Shown: positions 22,201-33,820 of the stretch, piece by piece
Layout of the letters: every line of letters starts with the position of its first letter
Numbering within the stretch: the stretch's first letter is position 1
From: Chaetoderma sp. LZ-2023a
Taxonomy: Eukaryota > Mollusca > Caudofoveata > Chaetodermatida > Chaetodermatidae
Reading direction: 5' to 3'
DNA: 64,000 nucleotides
Assembly (NCBI GenBank): GCA_034401795.1
Contig: CM067367.1
Span: forward strand, 28,721,916 to 28,785,915
The notes under the pieces: model-generated
The model's database searches: none
Seen by the model: only the letters and a program-made list of their open reading frames with translations
What the model was told of the DNA's origin: nothing
Program-made: the position numbers and the translations under genes

Positions 22201-23162
22201 TACAGGTTAACGAACCTACTATAGTGCGGTTAGCAACACATTGAGGAAAATGAGAATAATTATCAACAAATACAGAAATTATAACTAGCGGTCCTAAGAC
22301 CGTTACGGTTCCTTTTAGTCATCGGGACCGGTCCTACAGATACAATATAATTAACGAAATACATATAGAGAAATAATTAAACTATGAAGTATAGTTACTT
22401 GAATACTTGGTAGTCATTCTTAAGTTAGGCTACCGTGTTACTGAAATTGATACGTCAATCCGTAGTCGACGTGAGATGATGGGCTCTCCGGAAGCTGGAA
22501 AGTTCCTGCAGGTTGGTTCCCGCAAGCTGTTTTCCGTAAACAAGACTCCCGCAAGAACACTCATGGCGGGAGTATATCACTCAGCGCTGTAAGCCTAATA
22601 GAATGTCTAACGGGCAGTCAGCAAAAGATACGATAGGAATACGTGGTGAAGAAAGTTCCCGTACACCGATGGCATGGATGGAAGGTGTAAACAACCCGAT
22701 CACAAGCGGGGGTTGTCAGATGCAAACGAAGATACAAAACAAAGCTTCACGGTGCTGGGTACGTCAGCCAGCTCTAAAGACTCACTGGGCAGAGTTCCCT
22801 TGCTGCGGTCGAAAGTTAGAAGAACCTACATGATATTAGTGCGGTGACAGTTGAAATACCACTTTTAGGCGTGGCTGGCAGATCCGGCGAGTCATCCATC
22901 AAAGAACATCCTGCCTCTACATCTGTAGACTCACATATTCAGGCCGTAAAGGCCTCACCGCAAATTTGTGTTCCGAGTAGATATTGATATTCGTGAACAA
23001 TAATCAGAAGTTCCAAATTGCTCCCGTAAGTCGCTACTGCTAGCTACGGGAGAAGGACAGAAGCTGATGACATATGCGCAATATCTGTCGATCGTAGCTA
23101 GTACAGCTCCAACCTGTTCGGCCCCTGGCCGAGGTCACTCTCGATCACCGGATCGCATCTCC

Positions 23163-23227
23163 TTTTATACTCCTCGTGACGTCACAGCCGCAGGCTCCAA
23201 CCAATCATCGTTCGAGCAACAGCCAAT
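23163..23227 (-). promoter_or_regulatory. Family F core promoter-like module, copy 1
   Basis: Minus strand order: ATTGG (23227-23223), ATTGG (23205-23201), TGACGTCA (23184-23177), then TATAAAA (23169-23163). CRE to TATA spacing is 7 bp, as in copies 2 and 3. It looks like an RNA polymerase II promoter with CCAAT and CRE elements. Activity is inference. Confidence 0.65.
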
Positions 23228-23779
23228 CAGCGCATAGCTAATAATAGCGCAGCCGAATGTTCTAGAACATTCCAGAAGTTTTGCGTCCACGTGGTTATGC
23301 GTCACGGCAATATTTTGAAGATAATCAAGAAGGGTTTTCCGTGGATAACGCACCATTTCTCAACCGATTTTAAAATGGTATACAGATTTAAAAAGCCCGT
23401 TGAATTCTGGTCTTGATCAATGCCAGATTTAACGGGAATATGCAATCAATAAGGATTACAGGGTACCATATTGGTACACTAAAATCGCCATCCTATCTTG
23501 GTAACTACGCGCTCTATCAAAAACAGCATCCTGGCGCGTGCATGCGCATCATGCGTTTTAACGAACTTAATCGTTTTTCGCCACGCTATCTCTCCCATAG
23601 GCCTATATACGCTTATGGCTCTACCCAGGAGGGCGTGTCCAGGAAACGAATCCAGGACGGGCGGTGCGTACCCAGCTTAGCTGGCATGGCCGGTATCCGA
23701 CCGGTCAATCCAAACTACACCAGTACCCATTACCTCATTAACCCACCCGATAAGGGGACCCATCAAAACGTTCAGAGAT

Positions 23780-24311
23780 CTGGATAGGACAAGCAAAATT
23801 AGACTATCATCACTAGCATGTCATACTTGCGCTAGCAATGTTTTTTCAGCAGATCCAATAGTTATAGACGTAGTGTCATCGTTTAGTTTTTGGACAAAGC
23901 TTGCCATATTCGTTATAGTTACTTCCCTTGAAAGATGTAACACTTGTAGAATTTCTTGTCCGATCCATATTTCATAGAGGTTTGGACTTACACTAGAAAT
24001 TTTCTATCAGCAGATCTATTAGATATAGCTGACGTGTCAGGATTTCGTTTCGGCTAGATCCGTCTATATTTGCCAGAGTTATCTCCCTTGGCAGACGTGG
24101 AATTTGTCACAGATTTCTTGTCCGATCCATATCTTACACTGACAGTCTCTTTCAACAGATTTATGAGAGAATGATGCAGTATCATTTTAGTGAATTATAT
24201 CCAACTTCTTCAAAGTTAGCTCCCTTGAAGACCTTAAAATTAGCTGGGTTTTTCTTGTCCAACGCAGATCTCTGAACGTGTTGACCCTACACGAGCAATT
24301 TAGCAGATATA
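23780..24311. other. Unassigned sequence with faint tandem similarity
   Basis: Phrases TTTCTTGTCCGATCCATAT, AGCAGATC.ATTAG and AGTTATCTCCCTTG recur about every 120-150 bp (23890-24260), a decayed tandem repeat. No gene. Confidence 0.5.
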
Positions 24312-24319
24312 TTGACGAT

Positions 24320-24850
24320 TAGTGTTGGGAATTGGTTCTATATTTGTGATCGATGATTGGTTTTATATACTAAGCGATGATCGATTAATGATTGATTGTA
24401 ACTGGTTCTCGTTTTTTACCCATTTTCAATGCAGTAATTATAGCACGTTCAAGGATAACTACCCCTTTCAAACAAAGTTGCAGGTATGACAGATTCTTAA
24501 TAATTTAAGAAATAATATGTTGAATATTTTGAAACTAATTTGACTGGAAGCTGTTGCTGCCTTAGGCAGTAACAGCTTCCAGTCAAATAAGTTTCAATTT
24601 GAAATTAACATACTATATCAGTGCTGAAAGAATTAATGTCTTAGACTAAGGAGTAATACTATATAGATCTAACAATTAAATTTAAATTCTTTTCCAAAAA
24701 GTATTCGTTTTCTAGCTTGACCAGTTAAAATATATTAATAACGTCAATTTATAAACAAGCAAAATCGATTTCTGAAATCATGATCGATCTGTTGGTTCAA
24801 CATACAACCCAATCACTCATCGATCAAATCGATTAATCGGAACAACGCTA
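24320..24850. mobile_element. 531 bp MITE with 8 bp duplication (hAT-type)
   Basis: TTGACGAT flanks both ends (24312-24319, 24851-24858). The termini start TAGTGTTGGGAATTGG and end CGGAACAACGCTA, imperfect inverted repeats rich in ATCGAT. An 8 bp duplication and TAGNGTTG ends fit hAT elements. No transposase inside. An HC-type hairpin lies in the middle at 24517-24612. Confidence 0.8.
24517..24612. repeat. HC-type hairpin inside the hAT-type MITE
   Basis: ATGTTGAATATTTTGAAAC ... CTGTTGCTGCCTTAGGCAG ... GTTTCAATTTGAAATTAACAT. None of the HC flanking blocks are present, so the hairpin is separate from the HC element here. Confidence 0.8.
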
Positions 24851-24858
24851 TTGACGAT

Positions 24859-25795
24859 AGACACACAGTTTCATGATTTGGTTTTGGAGAAATCTCTTCT
24901 TATTCTCTAAAGTCTCCCTTGAAAAACTTAAAATTCACGGCAGTTTTTGTTTCCATTGAATAACCTTTTAAAGTGCCTATAAAGCAATGTACCAGTTTAC
25001 AGTTCAATATGCAGGAAAACGAAACAGGCTGATTTTTCATATCAGTGAAAAATTGAAGGAAATACAAGGTCTCGTGAGAACTCGAAGTTGATAACATGTT
25101 TCAATTAGTTTTATTGTCTTTAGCGGTGTTTAAATGCATTAATGTCACTTAGGAATGAACACATATTTTGGACACCCCGCTAACGAGTTTTAATTCCACC
25201 ACAATCTGAAACACGCCACCACTCGCTATGACGTTACATCAGTAAGGGCTCCGTGTATTGGGTCAATATTCGTTTGTACGACGTGTTTAAGATCTTGTAA
25301 TTAATGTGATAGGCTTGACATGGAATAACATTAATTTATTCCATTTTGAAGCTCATTCGTCCAGGAATCCAAAAATTATGATTATTGAAAATCTATCAGG
25401 TTTTACGAGCAGCTATATTCGCATAATAATAAGCCTACAAGTTTGCTAAACCATGAGCTTTAAAGAATGACGAAAATCAGCAATCTTTCAAAACAATCGT
25501 TTCTTAAGCCACCCATTCAGAGGAGATACCGTAAATATTCAAGGATTATCCAGATGAGGTCATTCCCATTGAAGCATCGCATCATGCTTCTGACAGTAGC
25601 TTTCCAATCAAGCTTTTAATCGAAATACTGTGCTTGTATGGTCATGTGTATCATGGGATAGTATTAATTTGACAAAATTTCAGTTGGATTCAGTCTATCA
25701 GCTAAGATTTTGATTGCAATATTGATCACTATAAATGTTCTGTTTTCAGGAGCTTATTTATGGACTGACATCCGCATACAGAAGCAACTCTGATT
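24859..25795. other. Unassigned sequence
   Basis: No supported gene, RNA or repeat. Confidence 0.4.
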
Positions 25796-28283
25796 ATGTC
25801 TAACCTTCTTCAAACAATAAACTGTGTTCGACATCCTCGGACAACGCAATCTTCCCAGGAGCTTACCATAGCTACGTGGAATGTACGTGGTCTGAGTGCA
25901 ACATCAAAGCGGCAAACCTTAGGTACAGACTGTGAACACTACAACATCGATATTACACGCATTCAAGAGACAACAGTAGCTAAACACTCGGAGCAGCAAC
26001 TTCAGACAGGCCATAAGTTAGTACTCATAGAGCAAAAACAGGCCAGATACCAGGTTTTTGGCTTCGTAATCGGACCAATGGTCTTGTACCATGTCATTAG
26101 TTTTGGATAGGTTAGTGATCGCGTTGCATTCATCGACCTGGGTATACCAACACGAAAATTCACCACAACTAAGTGCTGCATCGTCAGTGCATATGGCCCA
26201 ACTACCGAAAAAAGCTAAAGAGAATCCAGCAATATTATATTCCTTCTATACCGAACTGAACTCCGCCATTACAATCAACGAATCCCTAGCCAAAATACTA
26301 AAATCTTACTAAGATCCATGGAGTTATCGGCTACCAGCACCATAGGTGTCCTTAAAAACAGGTGAACTAGAGATACTGATGACCCGCAGTAGTAAAACTG
26401 TCAGCAGAGCAGAAAGCATTACGGCTGCGCATCTATCAAAGTGGCCAAAGTGAAGACCTCAGCAAACAACGCCGGGAGTGCAATACCAGCAATAACATTC
26501 TGCGCCACATTAGCAAACGCTTAAAAGATCTTGCTATTCCACAAGCAGACCCCCTAGCAGATGAAATCACTGCCACGGATGACTTATAAAATGTGTCTGG
26601 CAACCCGACCCCTGAGAGTTACTGATTGCACACCACCACGCACTGTACACATCTCTGAAGGACACTTCATCTGGACTAACCAGGACAATGCCGTGGCGAT
26701 TCGAGAATGGTTCAAGGAACAGTTCACTGACCACGATGAGCCCTTGCACCCATTCTCAGGCAACCCCCGGCCATTACTAACACCAATTAAAACAGCAGAA
26801 GTTGAGAAGGCATTTAAAGCCCTGGAAAATGGACGCACATCTGGACCTTATGGCGTAAGCAATGAACTATTCAAATATGCAAGTAACATTATCTCAAAAC
26901 CGATCACCCTCCTAATCAATTCAGCTATTGTGCACCACCTTCCCATCGATGCTGTAGGCCAAGGCACCGTTATCGTGGTACCCAAGTCCAAGAAGCCACC
27001 TGGCCCCTAGCCAATCTGCGGCCCATTGTGCTCCTCAACAGAATACTGAAAGTCCTATCCAATGTTACTCTATGCCATATCCGAGACAAGATCGATGACT
27101 TCACCGGATCATGTCAAAGTGGCTTCAAACGTGGACGCAGCTGTGCAGATATTGTATGGGCTCAACGCATGCTTCTTCTTCTTCTTTTCCTTCGCTGATC
27201 ATACCGCCAGTCCTGTAAGTGACTATCGACATGATCATAAGCGTTAAGTGCGTGGATCCATGGTTTATTAGAGTGCGCCGTGCGGCCTGGAACGTCCGTC
27301 TTCAGCACTCGAGGTTTCTGTCAGGGTTACCTCACCCTCACCTCCTTTAGTCGCCTCTTACGACATGCAGAGGATACGGAAGGTGTATTCTAAGCCCCAC
27401 CTACAGGGCTAATCCCATTATTATTAACAATAAAATACGTTTTAAACAAAAACCTAGGCATATATATTATCTTTTGCAGGTTGCCAACAATGCAGAATTT
27501 TCTACCTGCCTCCACGTTGGTGTTGATGTGTATAGCAGTAACATGGTCAGGATCTTCACACGGTAAGATACACAATTTATAGCAAGAGCAATCACAGTTC
27601 TTTCGGATTTTCAGAACGTTTCGCATTTCATGAATTTCGCATGCTTATGTCGGTAGTCATTTCCAAACACTGGGATTTCCACAATATGGGCATTGACATG
27701 TCAAAAGCCTTCGACAATTAAACGCTCAAAGATCCTAGATGTACTACACCAGGCCAGCTGTAATGAAGATGAGCTACGACTAGTGAGACTACTGCTTGCA
27801 GACACCAAGCTGAGAGTACGAGTCAAGTCAGTCAAATCTGTAGCATTTGAGACATCAATCGGCTCCCCACAGGGAGATGGTCTATCCGCTGTGCTTTTCA
27901 CCTGTCACCTTGCTACTGCATTGAAACCCGTGCGAGAAAGACTAGATACCGATGGCCAGACAGCATAATTTCCAATGATGCACTATATAAGATTGTAATA
28001 CCTTGCCACTGTCTGTAAAAGTCGCCCAGCAAAGATGGGCCATGTTTGGCCATGTATTAAGTATCTCAGAAGACACACCAGCACAGAGAGCCTTCGAATT
28101 CGCCCTAGGCGGAGCCAGCAAATACAAAGCCAAGAGGGGACGCAATTGTATAAATCTGTTACGCATACTACCAGGTGACCTCAAGAAAGCCGGACTCGGT
28201 ACACGCAAGTCAAGAATGGACCTGAGGAAGCTAGGGATTTCTGGTAATGACAAGACACAGTTGGCAAAAGCGAAGAAGGACTG
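25796..28283 (+). pseudogene. Dead LINE (endonuclease + reverse transcriptase)
   Basis: Fragments in several frames. The apurinic-type endonuclease starts near 25865 (IATWNVRGL) with IQET downstream. The reverse transcriptase starts near 26800 (KALENGRTSGPYGVSN), continues through ANLRPIVLLNRILKVLS and GSCQSGFKRGRSCADIVWAQ, is interrupted by an insertion (27175-27637), and resumes with HWDFHNMGIDMSKAFD and SIGSPQGDGLSAVLF. The catalytic FADD block is missing: sequence jumps near 27970 to the C-terminal region (RAFEFALGGASKYKAKRG ... TQLAKAKKD, stop at 28282). A 3' fragment of the same family lies at 47575-47805. I cannot assign the clade. Confidence 0.85.
27175..27637 (-). mobile_element. Chimeric SINE insertion in the LINE, 9 bp duplication
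   Basis: CGCATGCTT flanks it at 27166-27174 and 27638-27646, and the LINE reading frame resumes beyond it, so both ends are firm. Reading minus: about 222 bp of unrelated sequence (27637 to about 27416), then the 237 bp SINE also found at 11085-11321, then a (GAA)n tail. Either the SINE carried 5' flanking sequence or two RNAs were joined during reverse transcription. Confidence 0.8.
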
Positions 28284-28390
28284 ATTGCAGCTGTAGGATA
28301 TTTCTACTACTAGAGCCGCAGAATATAGTAATCATACATATTGATGGACAGGAAACTAAACGAGTGGATGCTATGGCAACACCAACTGCC

Positions 28391-28512
28391 GATTCTCCAT
28401 CGATCAATACTTACCATTACATTATTTATTGATAACAACCAACTTAATTGTTGATTGTGCTCTAAGGCTACTTAGATTTTAACAGACTCTGCCGATTCCG
28501 GGAACCAGTTAT
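28391..28512 (+). repeat. Left inverted repeat of the DIRS-like element
   Basis: CAATACTTACCATTACATTA ... AACAGACTCTGCCGATTCC is the reverse complement, at roughly 80% by eye, of 39365-39488. DIRS elements carry terminal inverted repeats, so this may be the left end of the element coded at 33.8-38.6 kb, now separated from it by family F copy 2. Confidence 0.6.
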
Positions 28513-29139
28513 CTGCCACAACAACCTGTTACTATGAAGCCTCACTCTTGCTGGTGCATTCGTATCTCACGAGATCTTCGATACGAGATCGAGAAAAGTA
28601 TCTCGTATGTATTGAGTAGCCATTGGCGTAGTGATTTCCACCAGAATATGATGGTAGAAAGAATTGAAACTTAAAAGGACATGAACGCTACTCTCTTCAT
28701 ACCAGACAATATTAATTCACGTCAAACGAGATGATATAAAGCATATACTAGTCTGTATGACAAGTAGTTAACAGAAAAATAGTCCCTCTGAATTCATCGT
28801 AAAATTCAAATCTGTTCAAATCTGTCGCACACAAAATGAGGTCTAGAATTTGCTGACGTTGCGTAGATGCTGATATCACACGAACCACTGGATGGATCAA
28901 GTCGATTTTAATGTCTGTATCAAGCTAGTGACACATAGGTTAAGATGATACCAAAATTAACACGATCCGCAGTGATCCTTTTACAGTCCGCTACGGAGAT
29001 AGACTCGGTCCAGATCTGTTTGGTCTCCGAAGTGGAGTCTATGCAACAGTGTAGTCATTATGATGACGCAATAAGATGGCCGGTCATCACATTAGAGGTG
29101 TATTCTCGAAGAAGCCACGCCTCTATTTTTAGATTGTTG
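28513..29139. other. Unassigned sequence
   Basis: No gene recognised; possibly leader of the DIRS-like element. Confidence 0.3.
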
Positions 29140-29622
29140 CTGGTGTGGCGCGGATCAACCGGTCTGGTACGTACCGTCCCAGTCTGTCTGGGTACGGAAC
29201 AGCTGGACCAGGTACGTTCCAAGCACGCCCCCCCCTGGATATGGCAGTACGCGTGTATAAAGGCCATATGGCAGAGGTTCTAAAAGTCCGTGAGATTGCC
29301 TACCAACGCGCGTTAGCATTGGAGAGAAGGGTATAATATTGTGTACCGAGTAGGTACATGTAATTCCTTTAAAGTTTTCTCTCCTCGTCCGTCGTCCTTT
29401 GTGTCCATCATGACCAAACTGAAACGAGGATTCCAAATCTTTTTACCATTTTAAGATCGCTCCATAAATGGCCGAGTTGTCCTTAATTAAACCTTCAAAT
29501 TCCTTCCAAAATATTTCTCTAAAGCCATACGCGCGTGTATGTACTTAGTGAATGGGGTGTGGGTGGCGGTGGGAATAGCGTATCACGTGATCGCTTTCCC
29601 TGCCTCTGAAACTCGCGCGCTG

Positions 29623-29666
29623 ATTGGTTATGGCGCTCCAGCTATGACGTCACAAGTAGTATAAAA
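29623..29666 (+). promoter_or_regulatory. Family F core promoter-like module, copy 2
   Basis: ATTGG at 29623-29627, TGACGTCA at 29645-29652, TATAAAA at 29660-29666. Downstream CAAGGGTGAGCC near 29702 could hold a 5' splice site (GGTGAG). The module is conserved in spacing with copies 1 and 3. Confidence 0.7.
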
Positions 29667-29882
29667 GGGGCAGAAAACTCAGAATCGAGTCCACTGTTCC
29701 ACAAGGGTGAGCCATCAGCGTGACGTACTGAGCTTGCTCAGTATCTAGAGGTACCAAACGAAATCGGCCTGTCATGCTATACGCAGTGGAAATGGTTCAG
29801 GATGCCTAGCTAGCTACCTGAATCTATTGGCAGACGTGAACACAAGCGGCAGTACCGAAGGCCGCATTCTACCATTACAACA

Positions 29883-30239
29883 ATGGGCGCCAGCAACAAG
29901 CAAATCTGCAGGTATTTTGAAAAATGGCCCTTTTCAGAGCCACATAGAAAATCTTTTTTTTTTAATGTACAAAGACGTGAATGGGACCTGCTAGACAGGG
30001 ACCTGATATGCGCCATCAAAATTCCTAACAACACACACGAATCAAGAGCAGTCAGGATAGAGAGAAGGTGGTGTTGGGGTGCCTGGTCTGAGATAAGCGA
30101 GTCAAGCATTCTCATGAAAATCTTCACCGAAAGCAGCGGTTGGTTGCTTAGCAGCGATTTAGCTTGTTTAAGTAGCGATAATATAACCATTTCGATCGTA
30201 AGTCTGGAGAAATTTACTGCGTCGTATATTAACAGCTGA
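29883..30239 (+). CDS. Hypothetical ORF in family F copy 2
   Basis: A 118-codon frame starting MGASNKQICRYFEKWPF, about 220 bp downstream of the TATA box. It has charged and aromatic residues spread fairly normally (QRREWDLLDRDLICAI), but I know no family. I could not find a matching frame in the other copies, so it may be chance or an element-specific protein. Confidence 0.25.
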   Translation: MGASNKQICRYFEKWPFSEPHRKSFFFNVQRREWDLLDRDLICAIKIPNNTHESRAVRIERRWCWGAWSEISESSILMKIFTESSGWLLSSDLACLSSDNITISIVSLEKFTASYINS

Positions 30240-32737
30240 TATTATCGACCTACTATCTTTCCCCATAAATCTTTCTCTCTCCTTCTTTCTCTTTATTCAA
30301 CACCTTTTCACATACATTGAAACGCACATTTAAACACGTTAAGTTAACATAGCTTTGTTAAATTTAAACACGGAAATTTATTAACAATATATAGTTGTAG
30401 TGTAAAACGGAGCTTTCCACGACGTCCTCACGGATGATACGTAGGGATGTAACGCTCGCCGAAGTATGTAGGGTGAGTGATGCTCTCGATGGATAACTCG
30501 TCAGATCTGCCGCACCACATCAACAAGTGGTAGTTTCAAATCCGCACATGTGTCGTGCACAGTTTTAGATATTTCGACCGCAGTCAGGGAATATTGCCTG
30601 GTGCACCGCACGAGCTATGCGGTGCATCTCGTCGTGTGATCTACCAGAATGCATCCGCATTTATCAACGTTCAACTGTAGCCCTTCATAACTACAGGGCA
30701 GCTTCAAACCTCCGCACCAGTATGGAACTTTCTAAAAATACCATTTACATTACTTACTGTGTGTATAAACGTGACTAACTACTATATCCATCCGCATCCA
30801 TAACAGTTCTTCACCGTTCCTGAGAGTGAGCCGCATCAGACACTTCACCTGTAGATTTTCCTTGCTGCTAACCTCCGCACTGCGCCATCTCACGTTCCAA
30901 ATATGTGGCGCTACAACTAAAGTGATTCCAGAACTTTTTCCGTACCGATGACTAATAGGTACTACGTTATTGTATCATGAATGTATTATTTTCTATAACA
31001 GGTACTGATGACAAACAGGTACCGTACGGTCGTTTGAGACCGCATTTTTATAGTTTATATCTTTTTAAGTGTACATATTTATTCCTATTTTGTGCCGATG
31101 ACTAACAGGCACCGTCAAGGTCGTGTGACCTCTCATGTTACTGTACTATGATAGTTAGTTATATGGCAGTAACCAATCTAGTTATATGTTTTGCTTATTT
31201 TATATAAAAACATTAGAACCGCAGTTCGCTAGGCTACACAATACAACAACAACAACCGCACCACCTTGTTCCCTAACAGCATCAATTTTTCACTGATGTC
31301 GCTGTTCATGTTCTCACTACTCGAACCGGACATGCGGCCGACTAAACCTGGACTATTTTAGATTCAATAGGATAGGTTTATATTAGTAGGGACGATTGCT
31401 CTGTAGGAGCCATTTTGTGTAAGTCTCTTTTCCGGAAGTAGCGGATATGTAACACCGCACACCGGCTAGATTGTATAAATTGGCCATATACCATAAGGTC
31501 TCCTATTCTTACGAATATAAGAGTAATTGTCTCTATCTACGCTCCTCCAGCCTCCGGGATTATTAATTGTTTGGACCGCCCTCCGTCACGTTGTTTAGAG
31601 CAGACTTTGTAACTATCGGGGTTTCAGAGCAGTTAGAAACAAAGTGTCGATGATCACACACACTTCCCCTGTATCTTCGGATACTAGTTAGATAACCACG
31701 CCAAAGTAGGAAGCACTGCGAAAGTATTATAATTACTGGCCTGCAGTGCATCTCTGGGCGATTTCACATAACCCTAAAGACAAGTGAAATGTTAGTCCCC
31801 GTGTGCAGATCTTACATAATCCCCCCCCCCCGGCACGCTGTTGAAGGACAGGACACAGTTCTATATCTAACTCTACAAGTGACTGGGTGCAGTCTTAGAA
31901 CCCACCACGCCCTTGCGGGAAGGTCACTATAGTTGGATAGCTGTCTCTGTCCCCACCATAAATTTATGTTTTTTTCAATGCTTATGTAATGTGACTTGTC
32001 CCTGTGCTGTTATATGTGGTCATGATGCAGTGGTGACAGGATCGTCATATGATTCTGGAGCTGCCACTTCGTGACATATCTGCGCACTGTCCAACTGAGG
32101 GGGTTGCTCCGTGAGGGTGACCATAAGGTCACCGGGCATTCTCGCCGGTCAGGCTTATATGGTAAAGATAGTTAGAATACCCAGCCATTTGCGGCCTAAT
32201 CTTGATCTGGACCCAAAAACTAAATGATAGGATAGGATCTAGCAGGTGGAACGCATAAATAAAGCATCAACTATTAATTAAGTATCTTTGAACTTACCTA
32301 CGGTGACGGTGTTGAATTCTGCAGAAATAATCTACCTCATCTTCAGGTAGTACAGCGTGCATCACAATAACTTATAATTTCACTAGGCTGGCTCCTTCAC
32401 ATAGCATAGTTTGAACAAGAGTGACCCTTTTTGTCATCTCTCTTCCTCCGCTTCAGCGGCGTAGGTACTTTCCTCTCGCAACAAATAATGATTGTGTTAG
32501 GGGGTAATTTAGTTTATATTAAACTTGCTAAGTAGCCACGTTAGGACCCTCCTTTGCGGGGGATAACTCACGGATTATGATCAGTGAGGTACCTCTGGCG
32601 AGGACCATGATAACGATTCATCAACTTGACCCTATCTCATTGACTTCTCTCTTGTAGCAGCAAACGAGTACCATTATTTGTCTGTTACCTTGTATTTAAT
32701 ATTGTATTTAATTATGTCTAGGCTATAGATGGAGCTA

Positions 32738-32995
32738 ATGGACCGTCACACCGGTGACACAAATAGCTGGGATGAGACCGTGAGGTTTAACTTCCGCGAC
32801 GTGAACGTTCCACCGGCTCTCGAAGTCGGTCTTTGTACAATCCGGAGACGCGCAACATCGGATCCGCGACTAACCAGTAGCCTCGCCCCAACGTGTTGTG
32901 TACTCGTGGTGCTGTGGAGCGAGAGTATCCGGCGGACCAGCGCGCACCCCGGAGACTACACTAGCATAGCTAACAGGAGTAACACCATTTTGTGA
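32738..32995 (+). pseudogene. Family F short ORF, copy 2
   Basis: MDRHTGDTNSWDETVRFN, then RDVNVPPALEVGLCTIRRR. The first 15 residues match copy 1 with one change, and NVPPALEVGL aligns to copy 4 (IIPPNLEVSL at 59.5 kb). After about residue 50, similarity to copy 1 (LCTRGA, DQRAPRR) continues in another frame, so a frameshift is likely. An upstream in-frame ATG at 32729 adds three residues. Function unknown. Confidence 0.55.
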
Positions 32996-33000
32996 ATTGT

Positions 33001-33820
33001 GCAGATTTTCATGTGTTTTAACTGTGATAATTGTGATAGGTATGTGCCTTTGGATCTTTATTCGCCTACCAATTGGATTATTATGGAGTACACGCTTAGT
33101 GTCTCCAATTTCCGTTGGTATCAATGTTCCATTAAACTGGGACGTAAATGCAAAAATGTCAGGTACGATCGCCTACTTTAACCCAATGGCAATCAAGCAG
33201 TAAGAAAGTTTTTAAAGCGACAAAATTCACGGTTTTAACACTAAATCTGCTATACGTCGTAGATCGTGGTTATGTCTGGGCGGGTGACGTCACACCCTTT
33301 GCGTCCAGATTATTTAGTTTTAAAATCTTTCTGTAGCCACTCACCTTCCGTTAGTCGCTGCGTTTTTGTTAGCTGCAGTTAATTAATGAACTTATTAGTC
33401 AAGTTTTTTGCGGTTTGTATGTTCTGTTGTTTAGAACAATGGACAATTTTTGATTAGATGTCGTGACACTGCGACTCTACTGTGATTTACAGCAGTTTGA
33501 TTAAATTCGTTTAATTGTCAGTTTTATCGTGTCTTTTTGGCCTGGTTAGCTCGTTTTCTTCATTCGTTTCTGAGTAAATTTTTGAAATTATTCTTAAATT
33601 TACCACGAGTGGTTAATCGACACGTTTTCTGATCTCTATGTTTATGCATCCTTGATGATCGATTTTTGGGTGTATTTTTGGCGTTAACGTTCTTTCGCCT
33701 GTTATAGCTATATTTGCGGCGTGTTAACGTGATTATGGATGCTGGAAGGTTATCAATTTATTTTATTATAAATTACTTTAGAAAATAATTTGTCTGCCTC
33801 CCTTTTTATATTTAACTAGC
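33001..33820. other. Unassigned sequence between family F and the DIRS-like gag
   Basis: AT-rich; short overlapping frames at 33.0-33.3 kb have no recognised domain. It may contain leader of the DIRS-like element. Confidence 0.35.

Larger units (their letters stand above)
29140..33000 (+). mobile_element. Family F copy 2, longest copy
   Basis: Starts GGATCAACCGGTCTGGTAC. A TATAAAG at 29256 is followed by the CCAAT/CRE/TATA module at 29623-29666. Later blocks: TTTTTCACTGATGTCGCTG (31287), ATTAATTGTTTGGA (31561), AGGAAGCACTGCGAAAG (31709), GTGACTTGTCCC (31990), ACCCTCCTTTGCGGGGGATA (32548) and the ORF start at 32738. An open frame at 29883-30239 is unrecognised. Copies are 19968-23720, 55200-57415 and 57840-59640. 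The long leader before a short ORF is unusual for a known transposon class. Confidence 0.65.

Noticed and set aside
29140..33000. Family F as an LTR retrotransposon
   Set aside because: The promoter suggested an LTR, but I found no direct terminal repeats, primer-binding site, protease or polymerase linked to it. Left unclassified.
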